Shown: positions 12,067-24,093 of the stretch, one piece after another | Layout: each line of letters begins with the position of its first letter | Position numbering within the stretch: the stretch's first letter is position 1 | Source: Turnera subulata | Lineage: Eukaryota > Streptophyta > Magnoliopsida > Malpighiales > Passifloraceae | Assembly (NCBI GenBank): GCA_028386065.3 | Contig: JAKUCV010004467.1 | Location: 260,381-324,380 of the forward strand | Direction of reading: 5' to 3' | Length of the DNA: 64,000 nt | Position numbers and translations under genes: made by a program | The notes under the pieces: generated by a model | Database searches by the model: none | What the model saw: only the letters and a program-made list of their open reading frames with translations | What the model was told of the DNA's origin: nothing

Positions 12067-12090
12067 GTGTCCAAACTCAACGCGAGATAC

Positions 12091-12108
12091 CGCTTATACC
12101 CTTAAGCG
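12091..12108. promoter_or_regulatory. Second dyad upstream of ORF-A (hairpin 2)
   Basis: CGCTTATACCCTTAAGCG has arms CGCTTA and TAAGCG. The same 18 bp is present in all four ORF-A copies (near 14605, 25335 and at 40333-40350). It lies just upstream of the TATA motif at 12123-12130. Confidence 0.5.
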
Positions 12109-12122
12109 ACATCTCCTCCGCT

Positions 12123-12130
12123 TATATAAA
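12123..12130 (+). promoter_or_regulatory. TATA box of ORF-A, antisense to the LTR
   Basis: TATATAAA lies about 35-40 bp upstream of the ATG at 12164, in a conserved CCGCTTATA context that recurs at 40364-40372 (TTATAAATA), near 25313 and near 14583. It suggests a promoter dedicated to ORF-A and independent of the LTR. Confidence 0.5.
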
Positions 12131-12163
12131 CCGAACCTCATAATTGAGAACTCACTCTCAGCC

Positions 12164-12541
12164 ATGGACTCTCCACTAAGAACAAGAACCACCTCAGACT
12201 CCGAGGATAACAGCTATATCGGTGGTACTGCTTTCCCGGCAAGCTCCGATGAAGAACCTCCCAAGAAGCGGTTCAAGACAAACATCATCAGTCTGAAGGA
12301 AGATATGGTGGTCTCCCCAAGACGGCGAAAGAAGCGTGCCAACAAGAAAGCTGAGGATAGGAAGGGCAAGGCAACTGCTCCCAGCGATACTCCACTGCAG
12401 ACACTGACGCAACTGAACACTTCACTGAGGAAGGTCAGCTCTGCGGTGATGCAAATAGAACTGGCGTGTGCAGAACTCTTACCTCAGATGAAAAACATCC
12501 AAAAGCTTGTAAAAGACCTTGAGAAGCATGTAACTCAATAG
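12164..12541 (+). CDS. ORF-A of the long-LTR family, 125 aa, unknown function
   Basis: An intact ORF from ATG (after AGCC) to TAG. I do not recognise a known domain. Residues about 5-30 are rich in S, D and E (SDSEDNSYIGG). Residues about 34-70 hold two basic clusters (KKRFK and RRRKKR...KK) that look like nuclear localisation signals. The last 45 residues are a likely amphipathic helix or coiled coil (QLNTSLRKVSSAVMQIE ... VKDLEK). It runs opposite to its LTR. Homologous copies lie at 14172-14549, 24942-25277 and 40408-40785, and differ at scattered positions with the reading frame kept here. No gag, protease, RT or integrase motif is present. Confidence 0.65.
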   Translation: MDSPLRTRTTSDSEDNSYIGGTAFPASSDEEPPKKRFKTNIISLKEDMVVSPRRRKKRANKKAEDRKGKATAPSDTPLQTLTQLNTSLRKVSSAVMQIELACAELLPQMKNIQKLVKDLEKHVTQ

Positions 12542-14171
12542 AGTACTTCTTCTCTGTATTGTAAAACTTTAAGAAAAAAATAAAATAAAATAAAACAACT
12601 TTTCTTTAAAACAAATCTCTTCTTAAGATATGAAAACTCATGTTCAACAGAAAAGCAAAATATTTTAAAGCAAAACAAAACCATCAAAAAGGAAAATAAA
12701 ATCAAACATAAAGATGTTAAAAATAGAAGCAACAAAAGGAAGTAAAACCAACATAAAGAAATTTAAAAACAAAACAAAACTCGTTTTCATGTTCAACGCT
12801 CTAGATCGATCGTACACGTCCTCGAACCCAAGAAAAACAACTCGTATAGCCGACGGGGATATCGATTCTTCTCGTGAAAAAGACCTCTGTTAACTCGCAA
12901 GGTGATGATCACGAGAACGTCTTGTGTCCCTCGAAAGAAACGATATCCACCTGTCCACAAGCCAAAAACGTCTTCCAGATATCGTATCCCTCCATAATGT
13001 CCAAACAGGTGTAACCTTGTCGCACATGCACTCTACTCGAGGTATCGTCCCATCAATCTAACCACAGCTGTCACGGATGCATGTGGTAAAAGATGCAGGA
13101 AAAAGCCATAGAAAGAATAAAGAAAGGTAGCCAAACATAGAAGAAAAAGGTAAGGTGAAAACGAGTTGAAAAACACTTGCGTTTGTAGCCCAAAAAAACA
13201 TATAAAGTGACGAAACAAAATTTCAAACCCTGGCAAAATTATCAAAAAGCAAAATCTTGAAGATCGTAAATGGTTTGGAGTTTTGTGAAAAGAATCTACT
13301 TTTCCTATCCCCGAAAAAATATTTTATTTTATTTTCTTTTTCTTTTTTTCTCTCTCTCTTTTTTTTCTCCTTTTTTTTTTACTTTTTACTTCTTCCCTTT
13401 TTTTATTTTCTTACTTTTTCTCTCTCCTATTTTTTTCCATTTCCATCTCTTCCTTTTTTTTCTTTCTTTTTTTTTTACTATTTCAGCTCTTTTCCCATCT
13501 CACGATTTTTTATCGCCCTGGCTACCTTGCTTTATTCTTTTTATGACTTTTTCCTGCATCTTTTATCACATGCATCCGTGACCGTTGTGGCTAGACTGAT
13601 GGGACCGTACCTCGAGTAGAGTGCATGTGCGACAAGCTTACACCTGTTCTGACATCATGGAGGGATACGAGACTTGACAGACGTTTTTGGCTCATACGGA
13701 ATTTGTGAACAAGTGGATAACGTTTTTTTCGAGGGACACAGGACGTTCTCGTGATAATCACCTTGCGAGTTAACGGACGTCTTTCTCACGAGGGAAACCT
13801 ACGTCACCGTTAGCTGTGCATGTCACGTTTCTCGGGATCGAGGATGTTTACGACCGATCTAGAGCGTCGAACATGAAAACATATTTTGTTTTAACTTCTT
13901 TATGTTTTGGTTTTGTTAAAGGAGTTTTGTTTTGTTTTTAATATCTTTATGTTGGTTTTATTTCCTTTTGTTAGTCCTGTTTTTTTTAACATCTTTATGT
14001 TGATTTTATTTTCCTCCTTCATGGTTTTGTTTTGCTTTAAATATTTTGTTTTTCTGTTAAACATGATTTTTCATATCTTAACAAGAGATTTTGTATCATA
14101 AGAGTTGTTGATTTAAAAAGAAAACTTATATTATTTATCTCATAACGGTTTTACAACGGAGAAGAAGTACT
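12542..14171. other. Internal region of the palindromic copy, no ORF-B
   Basis: The two arms converge here. Plus-strand 12780-13240 matches the reverse complement of about 13545-13870, and both match the noncoding stretches 24340-24720 of element A and 41090-41530 of element B. The junction (about 13319-13484) is a T/C-rich tract. ORFs at 13033-13619 are compositional or belong to the conserved noncoding part. ORF-B, expected here, is missing from both arms. Confidence 0.6.
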
Positions 14172-14549
14172 CTAAGGAGTTACTTGCTTCTCAAGGTCTT
14201 TTACAAGTTTTTGGATGTTTTTGACGAGGGGAAAGAGTTCCGCGCATGCCAGTTCTATCTGCATCACCGCCGAGCAGACCTTCCCTAGAGAGACGTTTAG
14301 CTGCGTCAGTGTATGCTGTGGAGTGCTGCCTTCAGCCATTGCTTTGCCCTTTCGATCATCAGCTTCTTTGCCAACACGCTTCTTTCGCCGTTTTGGGGAG
14401 ACGACCATGTGTTCTTTCAGACCGACGATGTTCGTCTTGAAGCGCTTCATGGGAGGTTATTCATCGGAGCTTGTCGGGAAAGCAGTACCACTGATGTAGC
14501 TGTTATCCTCGGAGTCAGAGGTAGTTCGAGATCGGATTGGAGAGTCCAT
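14172..14549 (-). pseudogene. ORF-A copy with premature stop
   Basis: Starting at the ATG on 14549 the frame matches ORF-A (MDSPIRSRTTSDSEDNSYI) but meets a TAA right after the SSDE motif near residue 32. The remaining frame reads on to the normal end at 14172 (PLVKNIQKLVKDLEKQV). A single nonsense change therefore inactivates it. It is the mirror copy of 12164-12541. Confidence 0.7.
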
Positions 14550-14735
14550 GGCTGAGAGTGAGTGTCTCAGTTATGAGATTTGGTATTTATAAGCGGAGGA
14601 GATGTCGCTTAAGGGTATAAGCGGTATCTCGCGTTGAGTTTGGACACCTGGCAGAGTGTGCCAGAAGCTTATCGTGGTAGGACCCAAGGATAAGACGGAA
14701 TTTCGATGACGAAATTCTTTTTAAGGTGGATAGAC

Positions 14736-16955
14736 TGTAACAGCCCGGGTAAAAATTTGGTATTTTTACCGGGACTGTAAAAGTCTTTTTACAGTGATTT
14801 ACCGAATGAATTAATCTTGGGTAATTAATTCAAGGTAAATCGGGCATCCTTTTTTGAAACCGAGTCTTTTCCCGCGCTCGAGATTTTTTCGTGGATTTTT
14901 TGGACCTGAGTTGGTATTTTTCGGGTCCCGGAATCCTTAGAAAAATCACACTGGAAAAAGAAACTAAGGGGGTATTAGTTATTTTCTAGTCCGGTCTGGA
15001 CACGGCTTACCTGCATGATTGGGTTTAGCAGTCGCCCACCTGTGATGCTCGTGATGGCCTCCTCCTGTTGTGCATGTGAATGGCTTTGTGATGCCCATGA
15101 CCTGCCTACACCTGCAAAAACCTTGAAATCAATCCTTCATACCCATTGTCTTCTCCTGCAACTTACCTTTTTCTTTTCTGCAACCAAAAATCAAACCGGA
15201 TAATAAAAAAATAAAAAACAAAAACCAACAAACACACCCACACCACCTTTGCCGAACACCACCCGACAACCTTACCCTTCACCGCCACCACCAACAACCA
15301 CAGAAGCCACCACCACTCCTTCTTCTCCACCCGACACGCATCTCCATCGACGGCCTCCTCCTCCTTCTTCCTCACCTCCTCGCCGACCTCCTCCCGCACG
15401 CGTTGTGCCGCTGCCTTGAGATCGCCGCCCGATTCCTCCACGCCTGCACGCCGCGGCCGACCAGTCGAGACAAGCTTGACCGCAGCGCTCGCCTCCCCTT
15501 CCGCCACCTAACGCAGCTGCGAGTCGCGCCTCCACACCCACGCATCTTCACCGCCGTCCTCAAGTCTCCAGACCCACACTGCAGCCGACCCTGCCTCGAC
15601 ACACGCCTTGCCGCCGACCGCCTAGGTGAGCTATGCATGAAGGAGACGCGGGCTGACCCACATGTGACGGGTTTGACCCGATCCCGTTTGGGTCGGCCCG
15701 GTTCTCTTTTGACCTAGGGCCTGGGTCGTCGTGGGCTGAGTTGTTAACTGGCCTTGGGCTTGGTACCTGGGTCTGTGCACCTGGGCTAGATTTAATGGAA
15801 TATGGGCTTGGGAGCTGGGCTAGCATTATCTTTGGGTCTACTTCATTTTATTTAAAAAAAAAAGAATATATGTATAATTCTGAAATATAAATATATATAT
15901 TATGGGTAAAAAATGGATAATAATAATAATAACTTGGTATTTTTTGGGTCCCGGAATCCTCAGAAAAATCACACCGGAAAAAAAAACTAAGGGGGTATTA
16001 GTTATTTTCTGGTCCGGTCTGGACACGGCTTACCTGCATGATTGGGTTTAGCAGTCGCCCACCTGTGATGCTCGTGATGGCCTCCTCCTGTTGTGCCTGT
16101 GAATGGCTTGTGATGCTCATGACCTGCCTACACCTGCAAAAACCTTGAAATCAATCCTTCATACCCATTGTCTTCTCCTGCAACTTACTTTTTCTTTTCT
16201 GCAACCAAAAATCAAACAGAATAATAATAAAAAAAAAACAAAAACCAACAAACACACCCACACCACCTTTGCCGAACACCACCCGACAACCTTACCCTTC
16301 ACCGCCACCACCAACAACCACAGAAGCCACCACCACTCCTTCTTCTCCACCCGACACGCATCTCCACTAGGGCGACCGCCGTCGTGCACCACCGACCCGA
16401 TGACCCGACGGCCTCCTCCTCCTTCTTCCTCACCTCCTCGCCGACCTCCTCTTGCACGCGTTGTGCCGCCGCCTTGAGATCGCCGCCCGATTCCTCCACG
16501 CCTGCACCCCGCCGCCGACCAGTCGAGACAAGCTCGACGAGGCAACCACCGCAGCGCTTGCCTCCCCTTCCGCCACCGAACGCAGCTGCGAGTCGCGCCT
16601 CCACACCCACGCGTCTTCACCGCCGTCCTCAAGACTCCAGACCCGCACTGCAGCCGACCCTGCCTCGACACACGCCTCGCCGCCGACCGCCTAGGTGAGC
16701 TGTGCATGAAGGAGATGCGGGTCGACCCACATGTTGCGGGTTTGACCCGATCCCGTTTGGGTTGGCCCGGTTCTCTTTTGACCTAGGGCCTGGGTCGTCG
16801 TCGGCTGAGTTGTTAACGGGCCTTGGGCTTGGTACCTGGGTCTGTGCACGTAGGCTAGATTTAATGGAATATGGGCTTGCAAGCTGGGCTAGCATTATCT
16901 TTGGGTCCAGTTCATTTTATTTAAAAAAATATAAAAATATAAGTATAATTCTGAA

Positions 16956-16987
<32 letters not shown>

Positions 16988-18735
16988 TATGGGTAAAAAA
17001 AAGGATAATAATAATAAATTATGTATATTTAAAATTTGGAAAAAAATGGTATATGGAATATATATATATACATAGTAATTTTATAAATATAAACAAAGTA
17101 AATACCAAGTTATATTACTTTCAAGAAACCAAGGTAATTAAAGTATGAATTATATCCTTTGCAAAATTACTATATAATAATTATTTTAGAAAAGTACACA
17201 TATACTATAAATACTTTGGGAGTATAAGCATACGATATATTTTCTGGGAAATATGTTATAGTAATTATATTTTTGGAGAAGTATAATTATTTTATACAAT
17301 AATAATTTTGGAGAATATAAATATAAATACATACCTTTCCAGGAAAAAAAATATTTTATGATGATTATAATTTTTTTTTGGAAAATGATAAATAACTTCA
17401 TAAAAATATTTTGAAAAGAGTTTTAATTAAAGTATGGTACCGAAATTATATTCAGATATACGTACGGTATAATATTTTCGGTAAAAGATGATAATAAAGG
17501 ATATGAACAGGGATGGGTTTATTTTGCAATAATGGCATCATAGTACACCGATTATGTGCATTTATGTGAGCCTGTCGTTTCGTTGAGTAGGTTTTGATAT
17601 CGGGCAGTTTCCCGAGGAGCCGGCTTTGGACCGGTCATTACCTTCAGAGTTGAGTAATCGGGTAAGGTGAGGATGGATTTCCTTCGATATGTGCCTATAT
17701 TACTCGGTTGTTGCGTTTGATGATTATTGCACTGTTGATTGTTGCATTTGCTGTTGGTATGATTCGGGATGTTTATCCCAGTGTTTTGATTGTTTTTGGG
17801 ATGTTTATCCCCGTGTTGAGTTTTGGATGTTTATCTGGTGTCATTGGTTTAAAGAATATTGGATTAAATAATAAAATGTGATAAGGATGTCGATCCTTGG
17901 TTTTGGATGGGATGTCTATCCCGGTATTTTTGTTAGGGATGTTGATCCCTGTGATTTGGTTTTGAATGATGATAATATAATTGGCACGTGGTAAGTAGTG
18001 GTACGACTCGATGGTTTAAGACTGTTTTGCGGTGGCCATGACCAGGGTTACTTGTGATAAGCATGTCTATGCTTGGGATGTCTATCCCGTGATTATATTT
18101 GGGATGTCTGTCCTTGGTTTACTATTTTGGGATGTCGATCCCTGGGCTCTCTTGGTTTGGTCTGGCATCCGAAATATGTTGATAACCAGGTCTGACCCCT
18201 TAGCTTATCCGTGACGGGGCCCGGAAAGATAAAATTGGGAATTGGATTTTTGTTTAAGTCTTTTGGGTCTTGGACCAGTTTTGGGTCGAATCTTTTGGTT
18301 TGGTCTGTTTGGCTGTTAAGCCTGTTTTCGACTTTGAGTAATTTATAGTGTTGCATATTGATCGTCTATCCATGGTTGTGAGCACTTCAGACTCACCCCT
18401 CACCTGCGGGCTTTCATCCCGTAGGTTAAGTTATTTGTGGTTCAGGTTTGATGCATACCAGACAGGCTGCGGCGTTATCCCTCGGAAAGGACCCGGATCC
18501 ATAGTTTGCATCAGTGTCGCATACAGTGTCTTTGTGAGTTATTAAGTCTTCCGCTGTGCTATTAATTGTTATTGTTGGGCCTTGGGCTGGTTGTGATGTT
18601 ATTGTTGTTTATATTTTGGGCTGTTTAGCCAGAGTTACTGATGTATACACTGTATGCTGGGCTTTGTTTGGTTGGGTCGTTACAGTTCCGGCACGTGTTT
18701 ACTGTGTATGGTAAATACGGGTTCGGGGCGTTTCA
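14736..18735 (+). repeat. Long LTR, plus orientation, with 1-kb internal duplication
   Basis: It begins TGTAACAGCCCGGG right after AAGGTGGATAGAC and ends GGGCGTTTCA. At 4.0 kb it is about 1 kb longer than its sisters because 14911-15933 is repeated at 15934-17019. It also carries the GGGAT palindrome array (about 17760-18140). Confidence 0.85.
14911..17019 (+). repeat. Tandem duplication of about 1,023 bp inside the LTR
   Basis: Copy 1 (14911-15933) starts TTGGTATTTTTCGGGTCCCG and copy 2 (15934 to about 17019) starts with nearly the same bases. Both run through the CCACCTGTGATGCTCGTGATG region, the GC-rich stretch and the AT-rich end with GGATAATAATAATAA. Copy 2 holds an extra 40-bp piece near 16367-16410. 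The joint falls at a TTGGTATTTTT repeat. The many GC-rich ORFs here are shadows of this composition. Confidence 0.8.
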
Positions 18736-19927
18736 TTATTATCTTTGAGAAAACCATATTTCCAAAAAAAATAATCATACAAAATTATTTTCTGAAAATA
18801 AATACGAATTTATAAATATACATATATATATTTTCCAAAGGTAAAATTCTTTTCCAAACAATTCTATATCAAAGTAATTATATATTTTCAAAACTATTAC
18901 TTTTGTACACCATAAATACATATTTTCCAAAAGGTAATCAGTTACCATAATTTTCCAGGAAGAATAACATATACATAAATTTTCCAAAAAGTATTTTCAT
19001 GATATTTATATTTTTTCCAAATAATAATAGTTTTTCCAAATCATAATTAAATTATTTATCAAAGTATATATTTATATGTGTATTTTTCTCAAAATACCAG
19101 AATTAAACTGACCATAATTTTTTCAAAATAAATATATATTTTTCTACATTTAATTAGGTTTCCAGAAATTATAAATACGTATTTATATATATATATATTT
19201 TTTTAAAAAAAATCCGGACTGGGGCCATGAATAGCGACGGCTCGGCGAGCACACTGATGAGGGCGGTGGCACGAGACACGGCGCCGATCTCTTCGACGTG
19301 CACAGTGACCGTGAGGAGGAAGCTGACGACACTGTTCACCGGGATTTTTTTTCTTTTCTTTTCTTTTTTTCTATTTTTCTTCTCTTTTTTTTTCTTTCAT
19401 TTTCTGTATATTTTTTTTCTTTTTTTTTCCTCTCCTTCTTCTTTTCTTCTTCCTCTCTGTTTTTTTTTTCGGTTTCCCTTTTTTTTTTTTCTTTTCTTCT
19501 CTTTTTTTTTCCTTTTTCTCTCCTTTTTTTTTGCTCTCTTCTTTTCTCTCTTTTCTTCTTCTTTTCTTCTTCTCTTTTTCTCTTCTCCTTTGCCTCCCTT
19601 ATACTAGTGTATCAGCCGCCTGCATAATTGAGCTCATGTAGGTTTGGCTGCATATGGGGCGAGTCCAGACTCGACCAGAAAATAACTGCATACCCCCTTA
19701 GTTATTTTCCGGTGTGATTTTTCTGAGGATTCCGGGACCCGAAAAAATACCAACTTTGGTCCGTAAAATCCACGGAAAAATCTCGAGCGGGGAAAAAACC
19801 TCGGTTCCGAAAAATGATGCCCGTTTTACCTTGAATTAATTACTCAAGAATAATTCATTGGGTAAATCACTGTATAATGACTTTTAAAGTCCCAGTAAAA
19901 ATTCAAATTTTTACCCGGGCTGTTACA
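18736..19927 (-). repeat. Truncated minus-orientation LTR
   Basis: From ATTATCTTTGAGAAAACC onward it matches 10438-11977, ending GGGCTGTTACA. About 365 bp of the GC-rich part (present near 10930-11300) is deleted at about 19227-19250. It directly abuts the end of the plus-orientation LTR. Confidence 0.8.
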
Positions 19928-19932
19928 TAATT

Positions 19933-20365
19933 CATCATGTGAGTCTTTCCTTTTCTTGTATAATTATATTGTATATTAAAATAATAATCTAAGAATTTGA
20001 GTTATACTTCTAAAAATGTAAATATAAAAATTATACTTAAGAAATTTTAATTATTACCTTGTAACTTATTTTCATGTAGTACAAGATTTTCTTACCATAA
20101 TAAATGAGAAGCTAATTAGACTAAACTCTCACATAATTTCTCAGAGATAACTAGCTACATAATAATATATAATATTAAGATCACTAACATATACGAAAGG
20201 ATCATGTGCATCATATATAAGAATTTTTTTTTTCTAATGATGAAGCTTTAAAAAAATAAGAATAAAACCATCAATTTTAGAAATGCTAGAGCAATAGAAA
20301 TTTAATATGATTTATAATTAACTATGCTTTTCTTAATCGAAAATAACATTTTCGTCTTACGTATG
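19933..20365. other. AT-rich spacer, nothing recognised
   Basis: No ORF or repeat end is visible between the palindromic element and the split DNA transposon. Confidence 0.5.
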
Positions 20366-20466
20366 GATGGCAATGGGCAGGGGTCCGGCGGAGAAACATC
20401 CCCTACCCCCACCCGCGGTTGTAAAATTTGTCCCCACCCAGCCTTGTTCCCATTCGGGGAAAAGTT

Positions 20467-21472
20467 GTAACAGCCTGGGTAAAAATTTGGATTTTTACCG
20501 GGACTGTAAAAGTCTTTTTACAGTGATTTACCGAAAGAATTAATCTTGGGTAATTAATTAAAGGTAAATCGAGCGTCGATTTTCGAAACCGAGGCTTTTC
20601 CCGCGCTTGAGATTTTTCGGTGGATTTTACGGACCAAAGTTGGTATTTTTCGGGTCCGAACGGTACACGGTTTATCTGCACAGACGATGTCGCAGCTGCC
20701 TTTCATGTGGAGCTTGTGAACCGTCTCCTGTTTGCTCGTGAAGGCTTGTCTCCTCCTGTTGCACCACGTTAAAACACCTTACCTGCTCACTTCAGTCTTC
20801 ACCATCCTTGCCCAGTTTCCTGCCTTTCCTGCCTTCCTGCGTTTTCTTCCTCAAACCAGTTTAGGAAAAAAAAATAAAAAAAAAAAAGAGAAAACCCACA
20901 CCTCACCCGTTCACTCTCTCTCTCTCCTCCCCCATCTCCTTCTTCCTCAATCCGAGCCTCACCCGTGCCTCACCACCACCACACGCGTGCCGCCACCGAG
21001 TCGACGCCCTCCCCCTCATCTTCTTCTCCTTCCGCCTTGGCAGAGCCGCCGCCGTCCCGACGCCGTCGCGAGCAAGCCGTCACCTGCAGATCCGACGACG
21101 CCGACGAGCTCGCGTCTCTCCTTCCTTCCCTCGTGCACACCGCTGTCGCCTTTCCCCACATGCAGACCGTCACGCACGCCTCGCCAGCGCCGCCGTCCCG
21201 TGTCGCCGCCGCCTCTGCAAGTGAAGGTGAGCCCGTGAGGAAGACGACCCGGACATGGGTCGCGGGTCGTCGGGTTGACCCGGATGTTATGGGTTGGTTT
21301 GCTGGTTATATGGTTGGGCTTGGGTTGTGTGAGTTGGGCTTATGGGTTGATGCGTTGGGCCGCCTGGTTATGGGCTTGTTGGGCTGGCTGTTGGAATTGT
21401 TGGGCTCGCTGCATGGGCTTTTTGGGTACTATGCAGTGGTTGAACAGTGCTATTCAGGCCCAGCCCAAGCTT

Positions 21473-21517
<45 letters not shown>

Positions 21518-23034
21518 GGTAATAAAAATAAAACCTAGAAATGTATTTTGAAAATTAAATATGGAATTTTGGAAAATATAAGCTAAGGAAATAATTGGTA
21601 TTTTGAATATGAAAATATTTTGGAAATGTTAAATAAAGGAGATAATTAATTTTACACATGAAATTTTGGAAAATATATATACATGTAAATGATGTCAGAA
21701 AAATATTCGGGAAAAATATGATCAAAGTATACCGGAATAATATCCGGGAGTTTATTTTGACATCTAGAAATAGATGCTGAATGATGATGATAACGGGGTT
21801 ATACCGGGACGCTAACGAACCAGTTTATATTTTATTTTTACGGTATAGCATCATTTGCATTTAAGTGGATCTTATGTGTATATACGTTATTGTTTGCTAT
21901 ATAGGAGTTGGTACCGAACAGTTACTTGAGGAACTTGCTGTGGAACCCGGAAGTATTTCATAAACTGATAAATGGCTAAGGTGAGGATGGATTTCCTTCA
22001 ATATGTGCCTATATTACTCGGTGGTTATGTTTGATGATTGTTGCATTTGCTGTGATTTGTTCCGGGATGTTAATCCCAGTGTCATGATTTGGTTTTGGGA
22101 TGTTTATCCCCGTACATTGGAATTTTGGACATTTGTCACTATGTCTCTTGGTATAAAGTATAATGGATTAAATAATAATTTGTGATAAGGATGTCGATCC
22201 TCGGTTTTGGATGGGATTTCTATCCCGGTATTTTGGCTAGGGATGTTGATCCCTGAGGTTTGGATTTGGATAATGATAATATAATTGTCACGTGATAAGT
22301 AGTGGTACGACGCGATGGTTTAAGAATGTTTTGCGGTGGCCATGACCAGGGTTACTTGTGATAAGCATGTCTATCCTTGGGATGTCTATCCCGTGATTAT
22401 ATTTGGGATGTCTATCCCTGGGTTCTTATTTTTGGGATGTCGATCCCTGGGTTCTCTTGGATTTGGTCTGGCACCTGAAATATGTTGAGAACCAGGTCTG
22501 ACCCCTAGTTTATCCGTGACGGGGCCCGGAAAGATAAAATTGGAAATTGGATTTTTGTTTAAGTCTTTTTGGTCTTGGACCAGTATTGGGTCTTGTCTGT
22601 TGGTTTGGTTGTTAGGCTTGATTTTGACCTTGAGTAATTATAGTGTTGCATATTGATTGTCTATCCTTCGTCGGTGAGCACTTCGGACTCACCCCTCACC
22701 TGCGGGCTTTCATCCCATAGGATGAGTTATTTGTGGTACAGGTTTGATGCATTCCAGACAGGCTGCAGCGTTATCCCTTGGACAGGACTTGGATCCATAG
22801 TTGCATCATGTGTCGCATACAGTGTCTTTGTGAGTTATTAAGTCTTCCGCTGTGCATTATTTTTGCTATTGTTGGGCCATTGGGCCGGTTATGATGTTAT
22901 TGATATTTTTTTATTTTGGGCTGTTGAGACCGAGTTTCTGTTGTATACACTCTATGCTAGGCTTGGTTTGGTTGGGTCGTCACAGTTTCTGCACGTGTTT
23001 ACTGTGTACGGTAAATACGGGTCGGGGCGTTTCA
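20467..23034 (+). repeat. Left (5') LTR of element A
   Basis: 2,568 bp from TGTAACAGCC to GGGCGTTTCA. Contains a GC-rich segment, an (AAT)n microsatellite (21474-21518) and the GGGAT palindromes (about 22065-22445). Confidence 0.9.
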
Positions 23035-23038
23035 TTTT

Positions 23039-23050
23039 TGGTAGCGGAGC
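23039..23050 (+). other. Primer binding site-like sequence of element A
   Basis: TGGTAGCGGAGC starts four bases after the 5' LTR. It agrees at 10 of 12 positions with the initiator-methionine tRNA site TGGTATCAGAGC used by many Ty3/gypsy elements. Element B has TGGTAGTGGAGC at the equivalent place. Confidence 0.5.
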
Positions 23051-23150
23051 GGGCGTTAGGTCTTGTTGGGCAGTCCTTGTGTGTTTGTTGTTCTTGTTTG
23101 CACAGTTCGCTCCATTTGTTTATTATTTTATATCATTTAGTTAGTGCATT

Positions 23151-23207
23151 ATGGATCCAGTCAAGGGACGCCAACTATCGCAGAACATTCACATACGAGG
23201 TAAATGA
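23151..23207 (+). other. Conserved sense micro-ORF after the 5' LTR
   Basis: ATG GATCCAGTCAAGGG... encodes 18 residues (MDPVKGRQLSQNIHIRGK) before TGA. Element B has the same start (MDPVKGRQLSRNIHI) at 42528-42575, minus strand. It may be the remnant of a gag start or simply conserved leader sequence. Confidence 0.35.
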
Positions 23208-23306
23208 TTCCATAAATAAGCAGAAATATAAATATTATTAATATTGCTAATATTAGTATTACAAACATTAATATTACATTATATTATTAAAAGAAAAAAA
23301 ATACAT

Positions 23307-23989
23307 TCATCTTCTCGGTACGACGTTGACCCTGAAGCTGTTGGGGTCATTGTTGATGTTGACGCTGATGCTGTCGTTCCACGAGAACCACATGCCGTCC
23401 GCGTTGTTCTGGCCAGGAAGCTCGAACCGGTTTGCGGAAGGGAACCGAAGTGGGATGAGACCGTGATCGTCTTCAGGCTGCCACTGGGTCTCCGTGAGAA
23501 GAACCATGTTGGGCTTGTACTGGTTCTTCAGGTCCCTCAGGGTACGCGAGAACTCCTGGGAACGCCTAGCGACTCCTCTGCAGTTCCACACCAGTAGTCG
23601 GGCCTTTGGCCAAGTTGGAGGTAATCAAGTCATTCTTGGCATGCCCTGGGAAGTTATTGAGAGCTGGTAGTAGGTGCCTTGGTCCATGAAATGGAAAGTG
23701 GACTCTAGGTTGAACTCCTGAAGTCTTTCAGAGATGAAAAACATGACGGAGTTGGCCGAGCCGTAGAAGGAGGTCCTCAGGGTACCTTGGTCCTCCAGGA
23801 AGAACGTCTCTTCCATGGGAGTGACAAAGAATCTGGAGGAGTAGAGTTCGTCGACGAAGACCAAACGGGAATTCTGCGGAGCTCATTCGGTAGTTCTTCT
23901 GGACGTTCATTGATCATGCTGTAGGCCAGTCGGTTTCTTCTGCCTAGGTTGGCACCTTCGACGAAGAAGACGGATGATGGAGCAGACAT
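23307..23989 (-). pseudogene. Broken ORF-B copy of element A
   Basis: Homologous to the intact ORF-B at 41676-42359. The ATG is at 23989 (MSAPSSVFFVEGANLGRRNR). A frameshift near 23865 separates the first 40 residues from the rest. An in-frame TGA lies a few codons before the endonuclease-like part (MWNCRGVARR..., 23591). The frame then runs to a stop at 23307. The order and strand, opposite to the LTRs, match element B. Confidence 0.75.
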
Positions 23990-24093
23990 GTTGTTTCGAC
24001 GCGTGGTATTTTGTTTTCTGAACGTGGTGTTTTCTTTGCCTGAGTGTTTTGTTTTCTCTTGGATGCTTTGTGTTGTTGCTTTCCGTTGTTTTG

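Larger units (their letters stand above)
8927..19927 (-). mobile_element. Rearranged, palindromic copy of the long-LTR family
   Basis: Order: full minus-strand LTR (8927-11977), minus-strand internal segment (11978 to about 13318), a pyrimidine-rich junction (about 13319-13484), plus-strand internal segment (about 13485-14735), full plus-strand LTR (14736-18735), and a truncated minus-strand LTR (18736-19927). Both internal segments carry a polypurine-tract-like junction with their own LTR. The outer flanks are AAATT (8922-8926) and TAATT (19928-19932), a possible 5-bp duplication with one change. The simplest history is a minus element that received a plus element in its 3'-side LTR, followed by a deletion between the two inverted internal regions that removed both ORF-B copies and the intervening LTR parts. 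Confidence 0.7.

Noticed and set aside
15163..16707. GC-rich ORFs on both strands of the LTR
   Set aside because: Overlapping frames in both copies of the 1-kb LTR duplication, without domain features; composition explains them.
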